Notes: a model not told the origin generated them from the letters alone. Positions 1 through 6,552 are shown, numbered from the stretch's first letter. The stretch: 8,262 nt of DNA from Bacteroides ovatus (GCA_030844565.1 JAUUNK010000229.1:1-8262); one strand, 5' to 3'. Program-made: numbers and translations.

Positions 1-625
1 AATCAGTATGCTCAATGTAGCGTATGCCATGTTCTTTACAGTAGATTTTATATTCCTCGGGCATTTTCAGTTCGTCGGGAGCGATGAAGTGGAAGGTAGG
101 GTTGAAGTGGCGCATTGCCATCAACAGGGAATGTACAGTTCGTCCGTATTTCAGGTCGCCTACAAGGAAGATATTCAGGTTTTCCAGCGTACCTTGTGTC
201 TTATAGATGGAGTAGAGATCGAGCATGGTTTGCGAAGGATGCTGATTGGCTCCGTCTCCGGCATTCACAATAGGTACGGGAGCTACTTCGCTGGCATAGC
301 GCGCCGCTCCTTCGAGATAATGGCGCATTACGATGACGTCCGCATAGTTACTCACCATCATAATGGTGTCTTTAAGCGTCTCGCCCTTGGACGAGCTGGT
401 GGCTTTCGGGTCGGTGAATCCAATGACGCGCGCACCCAAGCGGTTTGCAGCCGTTTCAAAACTCAGCCGTGTGCGTGTGGAAGGTTCGAAGAACAACGTT
501 GCGACTACCTTTCCCTGTAATAACCGGCGGTTGGGATTCATCTCAAACTGTCTCGCCATTTCGATCATGTAGAGTATCTTCTCTTTGGAATGCTCGGCAA
601 TGGTTACTAAACTACTGTTTTCCAT
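1..625 (-). CDS. pyrB: Aspartate carbamoyltransferase catalytic subunit, partial (3' end beyond window)
   Basis: Cytosolic enzyme that condenses carbamoyl phosphate with L-aspartate to N-carbamoyl-aspartate, the committed step of de novo pyrimidine synthesis. Translating the minus strand from the ATG at 625 gives 208 residues of an expected ~310. The carbamoyl-phosphate loop FFEPSTRTR lies at residues 45-53. KGETLKDT at about 80-87 carries the lysine equivalent to E. coli Lys84. MRHYLEGAAR (100-109) corresponds to the Arg105 region, HPSQTMLDL (129-137) holds the His134/Gln137 equivalents, and DLKYGRTVHSL (157-167) starts the aspartate domain. All expected active-site residues in the visible part are present. 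The start is the first ATG and agrees with the family N-terminus; no clear Shine-Dalgarno site is seen. In Bacteroides a pyrI regulatory-subunit gene commonly follows pyrB, but that would lie outside this window. The plus-strand reading frame over the same stretch is a shadow. Confidence 0.96.
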   Translation of the reverse strand, partial: MENSSLVTIAEHSKEKILYMIEMARQFEMNPNRRLLQGKVVATLFFEPSTRTRLSFETAANRLGARVIGFTDPKATSSSKGETLKDTIMMVSNYADVIVMRHYLEGAARYASEVAPVPIVNAGDGANQHPSQTMLDLYSIYKTQGTLENLNIFLVGDLKYGRTVHSLLMAMRHFNPTFHFIAPDELKMPEEYKIYCKEHGIRYIEHTD

Positions 626-667
626 TTTGTTGTCTTTTTTGCGAATAGAAATTCTGTTACCGGAGTG

Positions 668-700
668 TAAAGGTAGAAATAAATTATGAATTGAAAGAAA
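668..700 (-). promoter_or_regulatory. Candidate pyrB promoter
   Basis: On the minus strand TACCTTTA (668-675) matches the Bacteroides -7 consensus TAnnTTTG at all but the last base. TTTC tetramers 17 and 21 bp further upstream could serve as the -33 element (consensus TTTG). This would give an untranslated leader of roughly 35-40 nt before pyrB. No terminator-like attenuator is visible in the leader. Confidence 0.4.
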
Positions 701-719
701 TTTCCCCGGGATTATTCTC

Positions 720-1081
720 TCACAAATCTTCTTTCCACGCCGTGAAGGTTATTCGATATACAAGTTCTCCCCGCTCCTCCGGCGCATGGCACGGGGGAAG
801 CGGGCAACATGTGTATACCCACTCGTCTTCGTTAAAACGGATTTCTTTCTTAAAACCACCATGTATCATTTCCACATCGACTATTCCAAATTTCCATTCC
901 ACGTCCAGTATCCGCGCGCCCGGGTAATGGTCTTGAATATTACATAAATAGTCTCCAGCCCGTCACGTTCGAGCATATCTACATCGTCCTTGTGCCACGA
1001 AGCATATTCTCCCGCTTCAAACGCCGTCCTCACTGCATCCGGCAAAGCCTGATAAGGTAAGTCGGTCTCAGCTTCATAGTC
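720..1081 (-). pseudogene. Decayed PepSY-like (PF11396-type) protein gene
   Basis: Two overlapping minus-strand reading frames together resemble the Bacteroides family of PepSY-like periplasmic proteins, which is made of repeated LPxAV...W...E..YV units. The upstream frame (884-1081) reads LPYQALPDAVRTAFEAGEYA and then ERDGLETIYVI, which resembles one repeat. Homology then appears to jump to the other frame (723-962) at IQDHYPGARILDVEWKFG and continues through a basic/acidic strand region to WVYT. That frame ends with ELVYRIT and a stop at 720-722. The upstream frame has no start codon: a TGA at 1082-1084 directly precedes the homologous part, so signal peptide and N-terminus are missing. The jump near 935-950 looks like an out-of-frame internal deletion. 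The 60-aa frame at 720-902 is therefore probably a remnant, not a real gene. The intact paralogue lies immediately upstream. Confidence 0.6.
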
Positions 1082-1091
1082 TCAGATTTTA

Positions 1092-1529
1092 TTAATGATC
1101 CATATCTATTAAATTAAATTTTAAATCGAATTTTAACTCCCAGCCATTGGAAAGTTTCACTTCGTAGTCCTTCCGGTCACGTTCCAGTTTTAACACTTTA
1201 GCATCAGGATAATTAGAGTTCACATAGTTTTTAATAGCCGGTGGGATAATCTTCACAGGCACAACGCTGTATTTACAGTTTACCTCTTTCCAGTTTCCCT
1301 TTTTGTCAAATTCCACTTTATCACCGTTAGTAAAAATGACGTCGTAGCTCTTGTCCCAAAAATCCGTTTCCACCTTAGCCATTGCCACCCGGTTTTCAGC
1401 AAAATATTGCTTGATAAACTGCTGTGCTGATTGAGGTAGTTGGCTTACTTGGATAGGTTTATCATCATCCGCCCATGCCACTGTCTGGATAGAGAACAGG
1501 CATACCAATAAAAATAATAGCTTCTTCAT
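1092..1529 (-). CDS. Secreted PepSY-like domain protein (two tandem repeats)
   Basis: A 145-aa protein with a clear signal peptide: MKKLLFLLVCLFSIQ, then cleavage probably after AWA at residue 20, giving a mature periplasmic protein of about 125 aa. Two tandem PepSY-like units are visible. Residues 31-83 run from LPQSAQQFIKQYF through YDVIFTNGDKVEFDKKGNW. Residues 95-143 run from IPPAIKNYVNSNYPDAK through YEVKLSNGWELKFD. The repeated pattern (helix, then YEV-x-L-NG-x-E-x-KFD strands) is typical of the PF11396 putative beta-lactamase-inhibitor-like/PepSY-like family, which is abundant in Bacteroides. Exact function is unknown; such proteins may bind a protein partner or inhibit a periplasmic process. 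The gene lies 82 bp downstream of a histidine kinase on the same strand, so it may be the target or accessory sensor of that two-component system (inference). Confidence 0.88.
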   Translation of the reverse strand: MKKLLFLLVCLFSIQTVAWADDDKPIQVSQLPQSAQQFIKQYFAENRVAMAKVETDFWDKSYDVIFTNGDKVEFDKKGNWKEVNCKYSVVPVKIIPPAIKNYVNSNYPDAKVLKLERDRKDYEVKLSNGWELKFDLKFNLIDMDH

Positions 1530-1565
1530 AATTCTATTGTTTTGGTTTATTATTAATTTCTACTG

Positions 1566-1573
1566 CAAAGATG
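1566..1573 (-). promoter_or_regulatory. Weak candidate -7 element for the PepSY-like gene
   Basis: On the minus strand CATCTTTG differs from TAnnTTTG at the first base only and lies 37 bp before the ATG at 1529. No convincing TTTG is seen at the expected -33 distance. If real, the PepSY-like gene could be transcribed independently of the kinase gene, for example under control of the adjacent response regulator. Confidence 0.25.
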
Positions 1574-1611
1574 AGGGTAGAATCTGAAAAGATTTAGGAA
1601 TCCGGCTCTTT

Positions 1612-2883
1612 TCACAAAGAAATTTTAAAGCAATGTTCGCCCTGGTCGAAAAAATAACTTAGAGAGAGATGCTGCAATTTGCAGATAGAATCCACGATGG
1701 CAAGTCCCAGTCCCGTAGAACCTTCTTTCTTGCTGCCCTGATAGAAACGTTCGAAGATACGCTCGCGGTCCAGAGGACGGTCTATCCCGCTGTTGCGGAA
1801 AGTGAGAGTGCCGGAAGTGATTTCGATGCCGATATGTCCACCATCTATATTATGTACGAAAGCGTTCTTCAATAGGTTGGTCACCAACACTACTGCGAGA
1901 GATTCGTTCATCGATAGCCGGAATACGCCTTTTTCAATAAGAGCAGTCTTTATTCCGCGGTACTTATAGACTTCTTTATAATCTTCGAGATATTGCTTAA
2001 GAAGTAAATTTACGTCCACTTTGGTTGTCTCGGTGAACTGTCCGTTGTCAATCTTTGAAAGTAGAAGCAACGATTTATTCAGTTTCGTTATATACTCCAA
2101 CGTCTGATGAGTTTTCAGCAATTCTTCCAGTTGGGTTTCAGAAAGTGTATCGTCTTCCATCAGCATCTCCAGACGGTTGCGGCAGATAGCCAATGGCGTC
2201 TGAATCTCGTGGGAGGCATTTCCTATGAACTGTCTTTGCTGGTCAAACAACTGTTCGTTGCGCTGGGCATTGCGAATGGCGGCATCGTTGAGTTTACGGA
2301 ATTCTTTCACACGGGTATCATTTTTAAGAGGCTTGTTTTTCTTTCCCGCCTGATAATCGTCCAACCAATGGAGAAGAACATACAGAGGGCGCATGTTACG
2401 GTAGAATACCCATACGGTAATGACTATAATAGTAAGAAGCAAGGTGACATACAAGAAAATTATCCAAATCTGGATAGCATCTTTCAAATCATCTTTCTCA
2501 ATGGTAGGTGTGGATACGGTGAGTTCATGGTAGCGCCCCGCTTTGTCTTGAAAGATAGTAGTTAATATCCGCGCAGGCTCTCTCTCCCCTTTCTCCATGA
2601 TGTAGACCATTGAATCCTTGTAATAAAGGTCCTCATGCCGATCGGCATATTCTTTACTCACTTCTTTTAGATAATATTGATTATTAGAACCATTGTTTTT
2701 TGAAGGCAGTTCCTCTCCTGCTAACGAACGGATGATGATGGTTTCCGAATAGTCCTCAAGTGCATCATCTACTTCATCATTTACTTCATCCACCATTGTG
2801 ACATAGAAAAAGACAGCCCACACTGTCAGGATAAGTGTCAGCGCCAGCGATACGCGGAGAATGATATAGTACAATAGTTTCAT
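1612..2883 (-). CDS. Sensor histidine kinase of a two-component system
   Basis: Inner-membrane kinase that autophosphorylates on histidine and passes the phosphate to the response regulator encoded just upstream. From the ATG at 2883 it is 423 aa. TM1 spans about residues 4-30. A periplasmic sensor region (about 31-136) follows, then TM2 (about 137-161) and a HAMP-like linker. The HisKA H-box NASHEIQTPL has its phosphoacceptor His at about 225. In the HATPase_c domain the N-box is NLLKNAFVHN (about 336-345), the F-box is IFERFYQG and the G2 box is STGLGLAIV. The G1 box is degenerate, reading FRNSG where DxGxG is usual; this is common in Bacteroidetes kinases. A TTG two codons upstream (2889) keeps the frame open, but ATG at 2883 is preferred because AGAAAGGGG lies at the right distance before it. 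The gap to the regulator stop is only 14 bp. Confidence 0.93.
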   Translation of the reverse strand: MKLLYYIILRVSLALTLILTVWAVFFYVTMVDEVNDEVDDALEDYSETIIIRSLAGEELPSKNNGSNNQYYLKEVSKEYADRHEDLYYKDSMVYIMEKGEREPARILTTIFQDKAGRYHELTVSTPTIEKDDLKDAIQIWIIFLYVTLLLTIIVITVWVFYRNMRPLYVLLHWLDDYQAGKKNKPLKNDTRVKEFRKLNDAAIRNAQRNEQLFDQQRQFIGNASHEIQTPLAICRNRLEMLMEDDTLSETQLEELLKTHQTLEYITKLNKSLLLLSKIDNGQFTETTKVDVNLLLKQYLEDYKEVYKYRGIKTALIEKGVFRLSMNESLAVVLVTNLLKNAFVHNIDGGHIGIEITSGTLTFRNSGIDRPLDRERIFERFYQGSKKEGSTGLGLAIVDSICKLQHLSLSYFFDQGEHCFKISL

Positions 2884-2889
2884 TAACAA

Positions 2890-2898
2890 CCCCTTTCT
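2890..2898 (-). promoter_or_regulatory. Ribosome binding site of the histidine kinase gene
   Basis: AGAAAGGGG on the minus strand overlaps the TAA stop of the response regulator gene and sits 6 bp before the ATG at 2883. A strong purine-rich Shine-Dalgarno site is unusual in this window. It decides the start in favour of ATG 2883 over TTG 2889 and suggests coupled translation of the two genes. Confidence 0.65.
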
Positions 2899-3575
2899 TA
2901 TCCGGCAATCATTTTATAACCGAATCCATACACAGCCTTGATTTCAATCGTGGCTCCGGCATCTTTCAGTTTTTTGCGCAGGTTCTTTATCTGGGCGTAG
3001 ATGAAATCGAAATTGTCCACCTGGTCGATGTGGTCTCCCCATACCGACTCGGCTAACGTATTCTTATTGACCAACCTACCGGGACGGTTAATAAAATAGA
3101 GCAGGATGTCATATTCTTTGCGGTTCAGCTCTAATTCCCGGTCATTCACATAAACCCTATACTTATCCGGTTCTATCCGGACGTTCCCTTGGCGAATATC
3201 GATCATTCCGTCGTGCTGGTGGCGCCGGATTACGCTTCGGATACGGGCGTTCAGCTCGGCAAGATGGAAAGGTTTGGGCAAGTAGTCATCGGCTCCCAAC
3301 TCCAGTCCCAGCACTTTGTCTTCCAAAGAATCTTTGGCGGAAAGAATGATAACGTTTTCGCGTTTGCCCAGAGCTTTCAATCGCCCAAGCAAGTCGAGAC
3401 CGTTTCCGTCCGGGAGCATGATGTCGAGCAAGATGCAGTCGTAATCATAATCTTCTATTTTTCGCAGGCCGGAAATGAAGTCAGCCGCGGTTTCCACCAC
3501 ATACCGTTCTTTCTCAAGAGAACGCTGGATAAGCTCCCTCAATGACGGTTCGTCTTCTACTATCAAGATTTTCAT
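2898..3575 (-). CDS. OmpR/PhoB-family response regulator
   Basis: Cytosolic DNA-binding regulator of 225 aa. The receiver domain covers about residues 1-118, with the acidic pocket EDE at 7-9, the phosphoacceptor Asp51 in LLDIMLPDGNG, a conserved Ser79 in ILSAKD, and Lys101 in DDYLPKPF. The winged-helix output domain spans about 127-224, with LNRKEYDILLYF and the recognition-helix region VDNFDFIYAQIKNLRKKL, and ends in the typical VYGFGYKM. The frame could be extended to an ATG at 3608, but family N-termini start MKILIVEDEP, so 3575 is chosen. It is the cognate partner of the kinase 14 bp downstream. Likely outputs are its own operon and perhaps the neighbouring PepSY-like gene (inference). 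Target sites cannot be read from this window. Confidence 0.95.
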   Translation of the reverse strand: MKILIVEDEPSLRELIQRSLEKERYVVETAADFISGLRKIEDYDYDCILLDIMLPDGNGLDLLGRLKALGKRENVIILSAKDSLEDKVLGLELGADDYLPKPFHLAELNARIRSVIRRHQHDGMIDIRQGNVRIEPDKYRVYVNDRELELNRKEYDILLYFINRPGRLVNKNTLAESVWGDHIDQVDNFDFIYAQIKNLRKKLKDAGATIEIKAVYGFGYKMIAG

Positions 3576-3605
3576 AATGCCGTGCGTCGTTATGGGTTTA
3601 CTCTG

Positions 3606-3613
3606 CAAAGAAA
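3606..3613 (-). promoter_or_regulatory. Weak candidate -7 element for the regulator/kinase operon
   Basis: On the minus strand TTTCTTTG resembles TAnnTTTG with one mismatch, 30 bp before the ATG at 3575. It is followed by the same CAG triplet as the weak box before the PepSY-like gene (CTTTGCAG in both). It lies downstream of the proS terminator, which is where an independent promoter for the operon is expected. Confidence 0.28.
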
Positions 3614-3667
3614 AAGGATATTTCTGAAATAAAACTGAAATGGGAAGAAAAAGGGGATAAAGAAAAA

Positions 3668-3700
3668 GGAGATAGAGAGCTAATCCACTCCTCTATCTCC
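3668..3700 (-). terminator. Rho-independent terminator of proS
   Basis: Perfect 10-bp inverted repeat GGAGATAGAG / CTCTATCTCC with a 13-nt loop. On the minus strand it is followed by TTTTTCTTT, and it lies 26 bp beyond the proS stop. It separates proS from the downstream response regulator operon. Outward A-T and G-T pairs can lengthen the stem by about three more pairs. Confidence 0.85.
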
Positions 3701-3725
3701 TCTATATTTCCTTTAACTCCTTCTT

Positions 3726-5219
3726 TTAATAAGAACGTGCAAAGATTACCCGGCAAGCAGACGGTTTCCCGGTCACCATACATTTTCCCGGTTCCTTATC
3801 TCCCTCTACAAACGAATCGAAAGGAATACAACGGATAGTAGCTTTCGTTTCTTCTTTAATCTTTTCTTCGGTTTCGGTCGTGCCGTCCCAATGAGCCAGA
3901 ATGAAGCCACCTTCTTCGATTTTCTCTTTAAATTCTTCGTATGTATCTACGGTAGTGATACGTGAGTCGCGATAAGTGCGGGCTTTCTTGTAGATATTTT
4001 CCTGTATCTCTTCCAGCAAGTTTTGAACGTAAGTCTCGATACCATCGCACGTAACAGTTTCTTTTTCAAGCGTATCGCGACGCATTATTTCCACTGTATT
4101 GTTTTCCAGATCGCGTCCACCCATTACCAAGCGCACAGGAACTCCCTTCAATTCATAATCGGCAAATTTGAAGCCCGGGCGCTTGTTGTCGGCATTGTCA
4201 TACTTAACGGAAATGCCTAATGCTTTCAGTTTAGCAACGATACCTTCCACTTTGGCATCAATGAGTTTCAACTGTTCGTCATTCTTATAAATAGGAATAA
4301 TCACCACTTGTATAGGAGCCAGGTGAGGAGGAAGTACCAGACCGTTGTCGTCGGAATGGGTCATAATCAATGCACCCATCAAGCGAGTGGATACTCCCCA
4401 GGAAGTAGCCCACACATATTCCAATTGATTTTCTTTATTGACAAACTGCACATCGAACGCTTTTGCAAAGTTCTGTCCCAGAAAGTGGGAAGTACCACTC
4501 TGCAAAGCTTTACCATCTTGCATCATCGCCTCGATAGTATAGGTATCCAACGCTCCGGCAAAACGCTCGTTAGCAGATTTCACACCTTTTACTACCGGGA
4601 CAGCCATGTATTTTTCGGCAAAGTCGGCATATACATTCAACATCTTCTTAGCTTCCTCTTCTGCCTCTTCACGAGTGGCATGAGCCGTATGACCTTCTTG
4701 CCACAAGAATTCAGCCGTACGCAAGAAAAGACGTGTACGCATTTCCCAACGGAAAACATTTGCCCACTGATTACAAAGGATAGGCAAGTCACGATAGGAC
4801 TGTATCCAGTTTTTATAAGTGTTCCAGATAATTGTTTCGGAAGTGGGGCGGATAATCAACTCTTCTTCCAGCTTAGCAGCCGGGTCTACCACTACTCCCG
4901 AACCGTCTTCGGCATTTTTAAGACGGTAGTGTGTCACTACGGCACATTCTTTAGCAAATCCTTCCACATGTTCCGCTTCGCGGCTCAAAAAAGATTTCGG
5001 GATTAACAAGGGGAAATAAGCATTGACATGTCCCGTCTCTTTAAACATATCGTCCAATTGACGCTGCATTTTTTCCCAGATAGCGTATCCGTAAGGCTTA
5101 ATCACCATACAGCCGCGTACAGCCGATTGTTCTGCCAAGTCGGCTTTGACTACCAAATCATTATACCATTGCGAGTAGTTTTCGCTGCGTTTGGTCAGGT
5201 CTTTCAGTTCTTTTGCCAT
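3726..5219 (-). CDS. proS: Prolyl-tRNA synthetase, archaeal/eukaryal-like short form
   Basis: Class II aminoacyl-tRNA synthetase (497 aa) that charges tRNA-Pro in the cytosol. It lacks the inserted editing domain of the E. coli-type enzyme, which identifies the ProS type 3 architecture usual in Bacteroidetes. Visible landmarks are the proline-pocket RPTSE (124-128); motif 2 with FRWE (157-160) and RTAEFLWQEGHT (167-178); HFLGQNFAKAFD (245-256); and motif 3 VSTRLMGALIMTHSDDNG (276-293). An anticodon-binding domain spans about 303-405 (VVIIPI... VMGGRDLENN). The C-terminal domain includes TIRCIPFD and ends in VIFARSY with the family's terminal Tyr. The zinc site of archaeal homologues is eroded: only Cys464, Cys480 and Cys489 remain and the CxxC pairs are lost. 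The start MAKELKDLTKRSENYSQWYN is the standard family start. Confidence 0.98.
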   Translation of the reverse strand: MAKELKDLTKRSENYSQWYNDLVVKADLAEQSAVRGCMVIKPYGYAIWEKMQRQLDDMFKETGHVNAYFPLLIPKSFLSREAEHVEGFAKECAVVTHYRLKNAEDGSGVVVDPAAKLEEELIIRPTSETIIWNTYKNWIQSYRDLPILCNQWANVFRWEMRTRLFLRTAEFLWQEGHTAHATREEAEEEAKKMLNVYADFAEKYMAVPVVKGVKSANERFAGALDTYTIEAMMQDGKALQSGTSHFLGQNFAKAFDVQFVNKENQLEYVWATSWGVSTRLMGALIMTHSDDNGLVLPPHLAPIQVVIIPIYKNDEQLKLIDAKVEGIVAKLKALGISVKYDNADNKRPGFKFADYELKGVPVRLVMGGRDLENNTVEIMRRDTLEKETVTCDGIETYVQNLLEEIQENIYKKARTYRDSRITTVDTYEEFKEKIEEGGFILAHWDGTTETEEKIKEETKATIRCIPFDSFVEGDKEPGKCMVTGKPSACRVIFARSY

Positions 5220-5261
5220 TATATTTTAATTTAAAATTTCCACGTTTGCCAAAACAGGGTG

Positions 5262-5269
5262 CAAAAATA
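5262..5269 (-). promoter_or_regulatory. proS promoter -7 element
   Basis: On the minus strand TATTTTTG matches the Bacteroides -7 consensus TAnnTTTG perfectly and lies 42 bp before the proS ATG. The -33 element is not obvious; a TTTC occurs only 13 bp upstream of the box. Confidence 0.5.
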
Positions 5270-5420
5270 CTAAAATTAGACCGAAATGCGCTTATACTTC
5301 TTTATTATTTTAGGGGAGGGGCTAGATAGATATACAAAAGGCACTTACTTGTGGAAAAAAGTTTTTTACTTTTAAGGAGGGAGGCAACAGGGAGGTTGGA
5401 TTTGTATTCCTTTGTTTGAC
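5270..5420. other. Intergenic stretch with no gene seen
   Basis: Between the proS promoter and the first AT-rich repeat there is no convincing reading frame on either strand. It contains G-rich patches (GGGGAGGGG near 5314, GGAGGGAGG near 5378) and a run AAAAAAGTTTTTT near 5355. None of these forms a recognisable terminator or promoter. It marks the border between the conserved core and the accessory-looking right part. Confidence 0.5.
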
Positions 5421-5524
5421 AAATTAAACACAAATATTATAATATACTCAAAATCAGAATACTATAAAGCAATAAAAAACATAATGACGTTTTGGTGACT
5501 ACTATAAAGTATAATAAGATATTA
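5421..5524. repeat. AT-rich imperfect repeat, copy 1 (R1)
   Basis: This stretch aligns to 6963-7065. The first 64 positions align without gaps at roughly 47 of 64 identical. The following 40-bp core (5485-5524) differs from the second copy at two bases and one single-base gap. The core starts TGACGTTTTGGTGACTA and ends TATAATAAGATATTA. The single-base gap and AT-richness argue for a non-coding element. No known insertion-sequence end or tRNA is recognised. It lies just beyond the terminator hairpin of the 161-aa gene. Confidence 0.8.
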
Positions 5525-5546
5525 CACTCAAGCTAAATTAGGGAAA

Positions 5547-5565
5547 GGCAGCTTATTCAGCTGCC
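5547..5565 (-). terminator. Probable terminator of the 161-aa gene
   Basis: GGCAGCT / AGCTGCC forms a 7-bp stem around a TATTC loop. On the minus strand it is followed by TTTCCCTAATTT, and it lies 40 bp past the stop of the upstream gene. The T-tract is imperfect. The sequence around the loop, AGCTTATTC, is shared with the hairpin at 7516-7542. Confidence 0.6.
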
Positions 5566-5605
5566 CTATAACGTATATAATCCATACCCACCCTTATCAA
5601 TGCCG

Positions 5606-6091
5606 CTAAACAGCATTATTGTGTTCAGCATTTAACGCTGCCACTAATCCATTGCCATTGGAGGGTGTCAAGTTTACAGTTACATCATTTCCTGTTATAT
5701 AATGTCTTGCTATTGTATGAAGTATCATAGTATCAATTCCTACAGGCAGATTTGGTGTGAATGTGACAAAATTCCCAAAATGGATCGGACCACCAACTGA
5801 GCAATCATATACACGTTGCCCCGCTATAGGAGGGTAAGTATAAAGTACAGGAACCCCCAAGATGTTAATTATATGGTTAGCATCTAAAAAAGCACGCGAA
5901 TCCAAATTGGCACTAAATGCTACTTTACGATTGCTTCTTTTGATAATTTTCGTATCTCCATTGTCATGTCCGTGCGATGCACGATTCAATTCCAATCTGA
6001 TGCGAACAAAATCCTCAGTAACTGTATCATACATATAGAATGAAGAAAATGCGTTATGTGCGGGTTGAGTAAACCAAGTTTGTATAGCCAT
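5606..6091 (-). CDS. Hypothetical protein, 161 aa, orphan
   Basis: I do not recognise this protein. It has no signal peptide and no membrane segment. Composition is rich in Thr, Asn, Val, Ile and aromatic residues with short alternating stretches (VRIRLELN, PVLYTYPP, GNFVTFTPN, NDVTVNLTP), suggesting a beta-rich soluble fold. It has a single cysteine (Cys97) and several histidines (His12, 40, 42, 73, 104, 125, 130, 156). The start ATG at 6091 is the first in frame and is preceded by a typical AT-rich leader without a Shine-Dalgarno site. A good promoter lies about 80 bp upstream and a terminator hairpin follows the stop, so it appears to be a single-gene transcription unit. Neighbours are a micropeptide gene upstream and a repeat element downstream, which suggests accessory DNA. 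Function is unknown. Confidence 0.72.
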   Translation of the reverse strand: MAIQTWFTQPAHNAFSSFYMYDTVTEDFVRIRLELNRASHGHDNGDTKIIKRSNRKVAFSANLDSRAFLDANHIINILGVPVLYTYPPIAGQRVYDCSVGGPIHFGNFVTFTPNLPVGIDTMILHTIARHYITGNDVTVNLTPSNGNGLVAALNAEHNNAV

Positions 6092-6171
6092 ATTTTTTAT
6101 ATTTTTTCCTACTCTCTCAAAGGCTTTTCGGAATCCGCCTATAATTGAATTATCTCTGTAAGCTTACGATA

Positions 6172-6202
6172 CAAAGTTATGGTAATAAGATATCAAATGA
6201 AA
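6172..6202 (-). promoter_or_regulatory. Promoter of the 161-aa gene
   Basis: On the minus strand TAACTTTG (6172-6179) matches the -7 consensus perfectly. TTTC 19 bp upstream is a one-mismatch -33 element, and a perfect TTTG lies 14 bp upstream. The predicted leader is about 75 nt. An 11-bp string in the spacer (TAATAAGATAT on the plus strand) also occurs inside the cores of both AT-rich repeats. Confidence 0.55.
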
Positions 6203-6310
6203 ATTCACTTTTTGAATGATGGATTTTATTTAACTAACGACGTAAATCAGCTTGCAAAGGGAATTTGGTAAGAAGGAGAAGATGCCATTAAAGCACCCTT
6301 TTGCCGTTCT
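6197..6310 (+). pseudogene. Possible broken coding remnant
   Basis: An ATG at 6197 opens a 24-codon frame (MKIHFLNDGF... ending AKGIW) stopped by TAA at 6269-6271. The same frame then continues as EGEDAIKAPFCRS to a second TAA. The text either side of the first stop looks protein-like, so this may be the 5' relic of a gene. There is no recognisable family, and the region overlaps the promoter of the divergent 161-aa gene. It could equally be chance. Confidence 0.2.
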
Positions 6311-6323
6311 TAAATTGAACAAA

Positions 6324-6410
6324 TTATCTCTTTCGTTTTTTATACGACAACCACACGGCTACACCTAGAGCAACAATAACAGCCCCGAAAGCCCAATCTC
6401 CAAGCTCCAT
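6324..6410 (-). CDS. Micropeptide A, 28-aa predicted single-pass membrane protein
   Basis: The ATG at 6410 starts a 28-aa frame: MELGDWAFG, then a hydrophobic segment (about residues 7-22, rich in Ala, Val, Ile, Leu, Trp), then the basic tail YKKRKR and TAA. The basic C-terminus predicts N-out/C-in topology in the inner membrane. Support comes from a second copy at 8138-8227 with the same N-terminal nine residues bar Asp5/Gly5, the same layout and a diverged hydrophobic core. The 13-14 nt before the ATG are also conserved (TGGGAATCT-TAAAG). The frame stays open for 33 codons upstream of the ATG without another ATG, so a longer product from an alternative start is not excluded. It lies 142 bp downstream of the aldo/keto reductase fragment. 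No clear terminator is seen after it. Confidence 0.58.
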   Translation of the reverse strand: MELGDWAFGAVIVALGVAVWLSYKKRKR

Positions 6411-6552
6411 CTTTAAAGATTCCCAGGCGAAAACTGGATTCGTGCCAGCCAACCGAACTACGCATGAATGGTTCCCTTTGACTTCGCAGACCCAACTGTT
6501 CGGGAAGATTCAAGTCTGTACCCCCATCCTTCTAAATCAACATACAACCTTT
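6411..6552 (-). promoter_or_regulatory. Leader region upstream of micropeptide A
   Basis: This 142-nt non-annotated stretch on the minus strand is notably less AT-rich than its surroundings. It is open in the micropeptide frame from the TGA at 6510-6512. The last bases before the ATG, TGGGAATCTTTAAAG, are matched in the second micropeptide copy. No TAnnTTTG box was found here. It may be a structured leader or an N-terminal extension of the micropeptide. Confidence 0.3.

Noticed and set aside
8..520. 170-aa plus-strand frame
   Set aside because: Antisense shadow of pyrB; the minus strand carries all aspartate carbamoyltransferase motifs.
691..927. 78-aa plus-strand frame
   Set aside because: Composition is unlike a protein and it lies opposite the PepSY-like remnant, whose homology is on the minus strand.
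2887..2889. TTG start for the histidine kinase
   Set aside because: The ATG two codons later has a well-spaced purine-rich ribosome binding site and gives a standard N-terminus.
3598..3783. 61-aa minus-strand frame across the proS end
   Set aside because: It runs through the proS terminator and overlaps the proS 3' end in another frame; the product is low-complexity Ser/Phe text.
4308..5006. 232-aa plus-strand frame
   Set aside because: Antisense shadow of proS, a long open frame caused by codon bias of the real gene.
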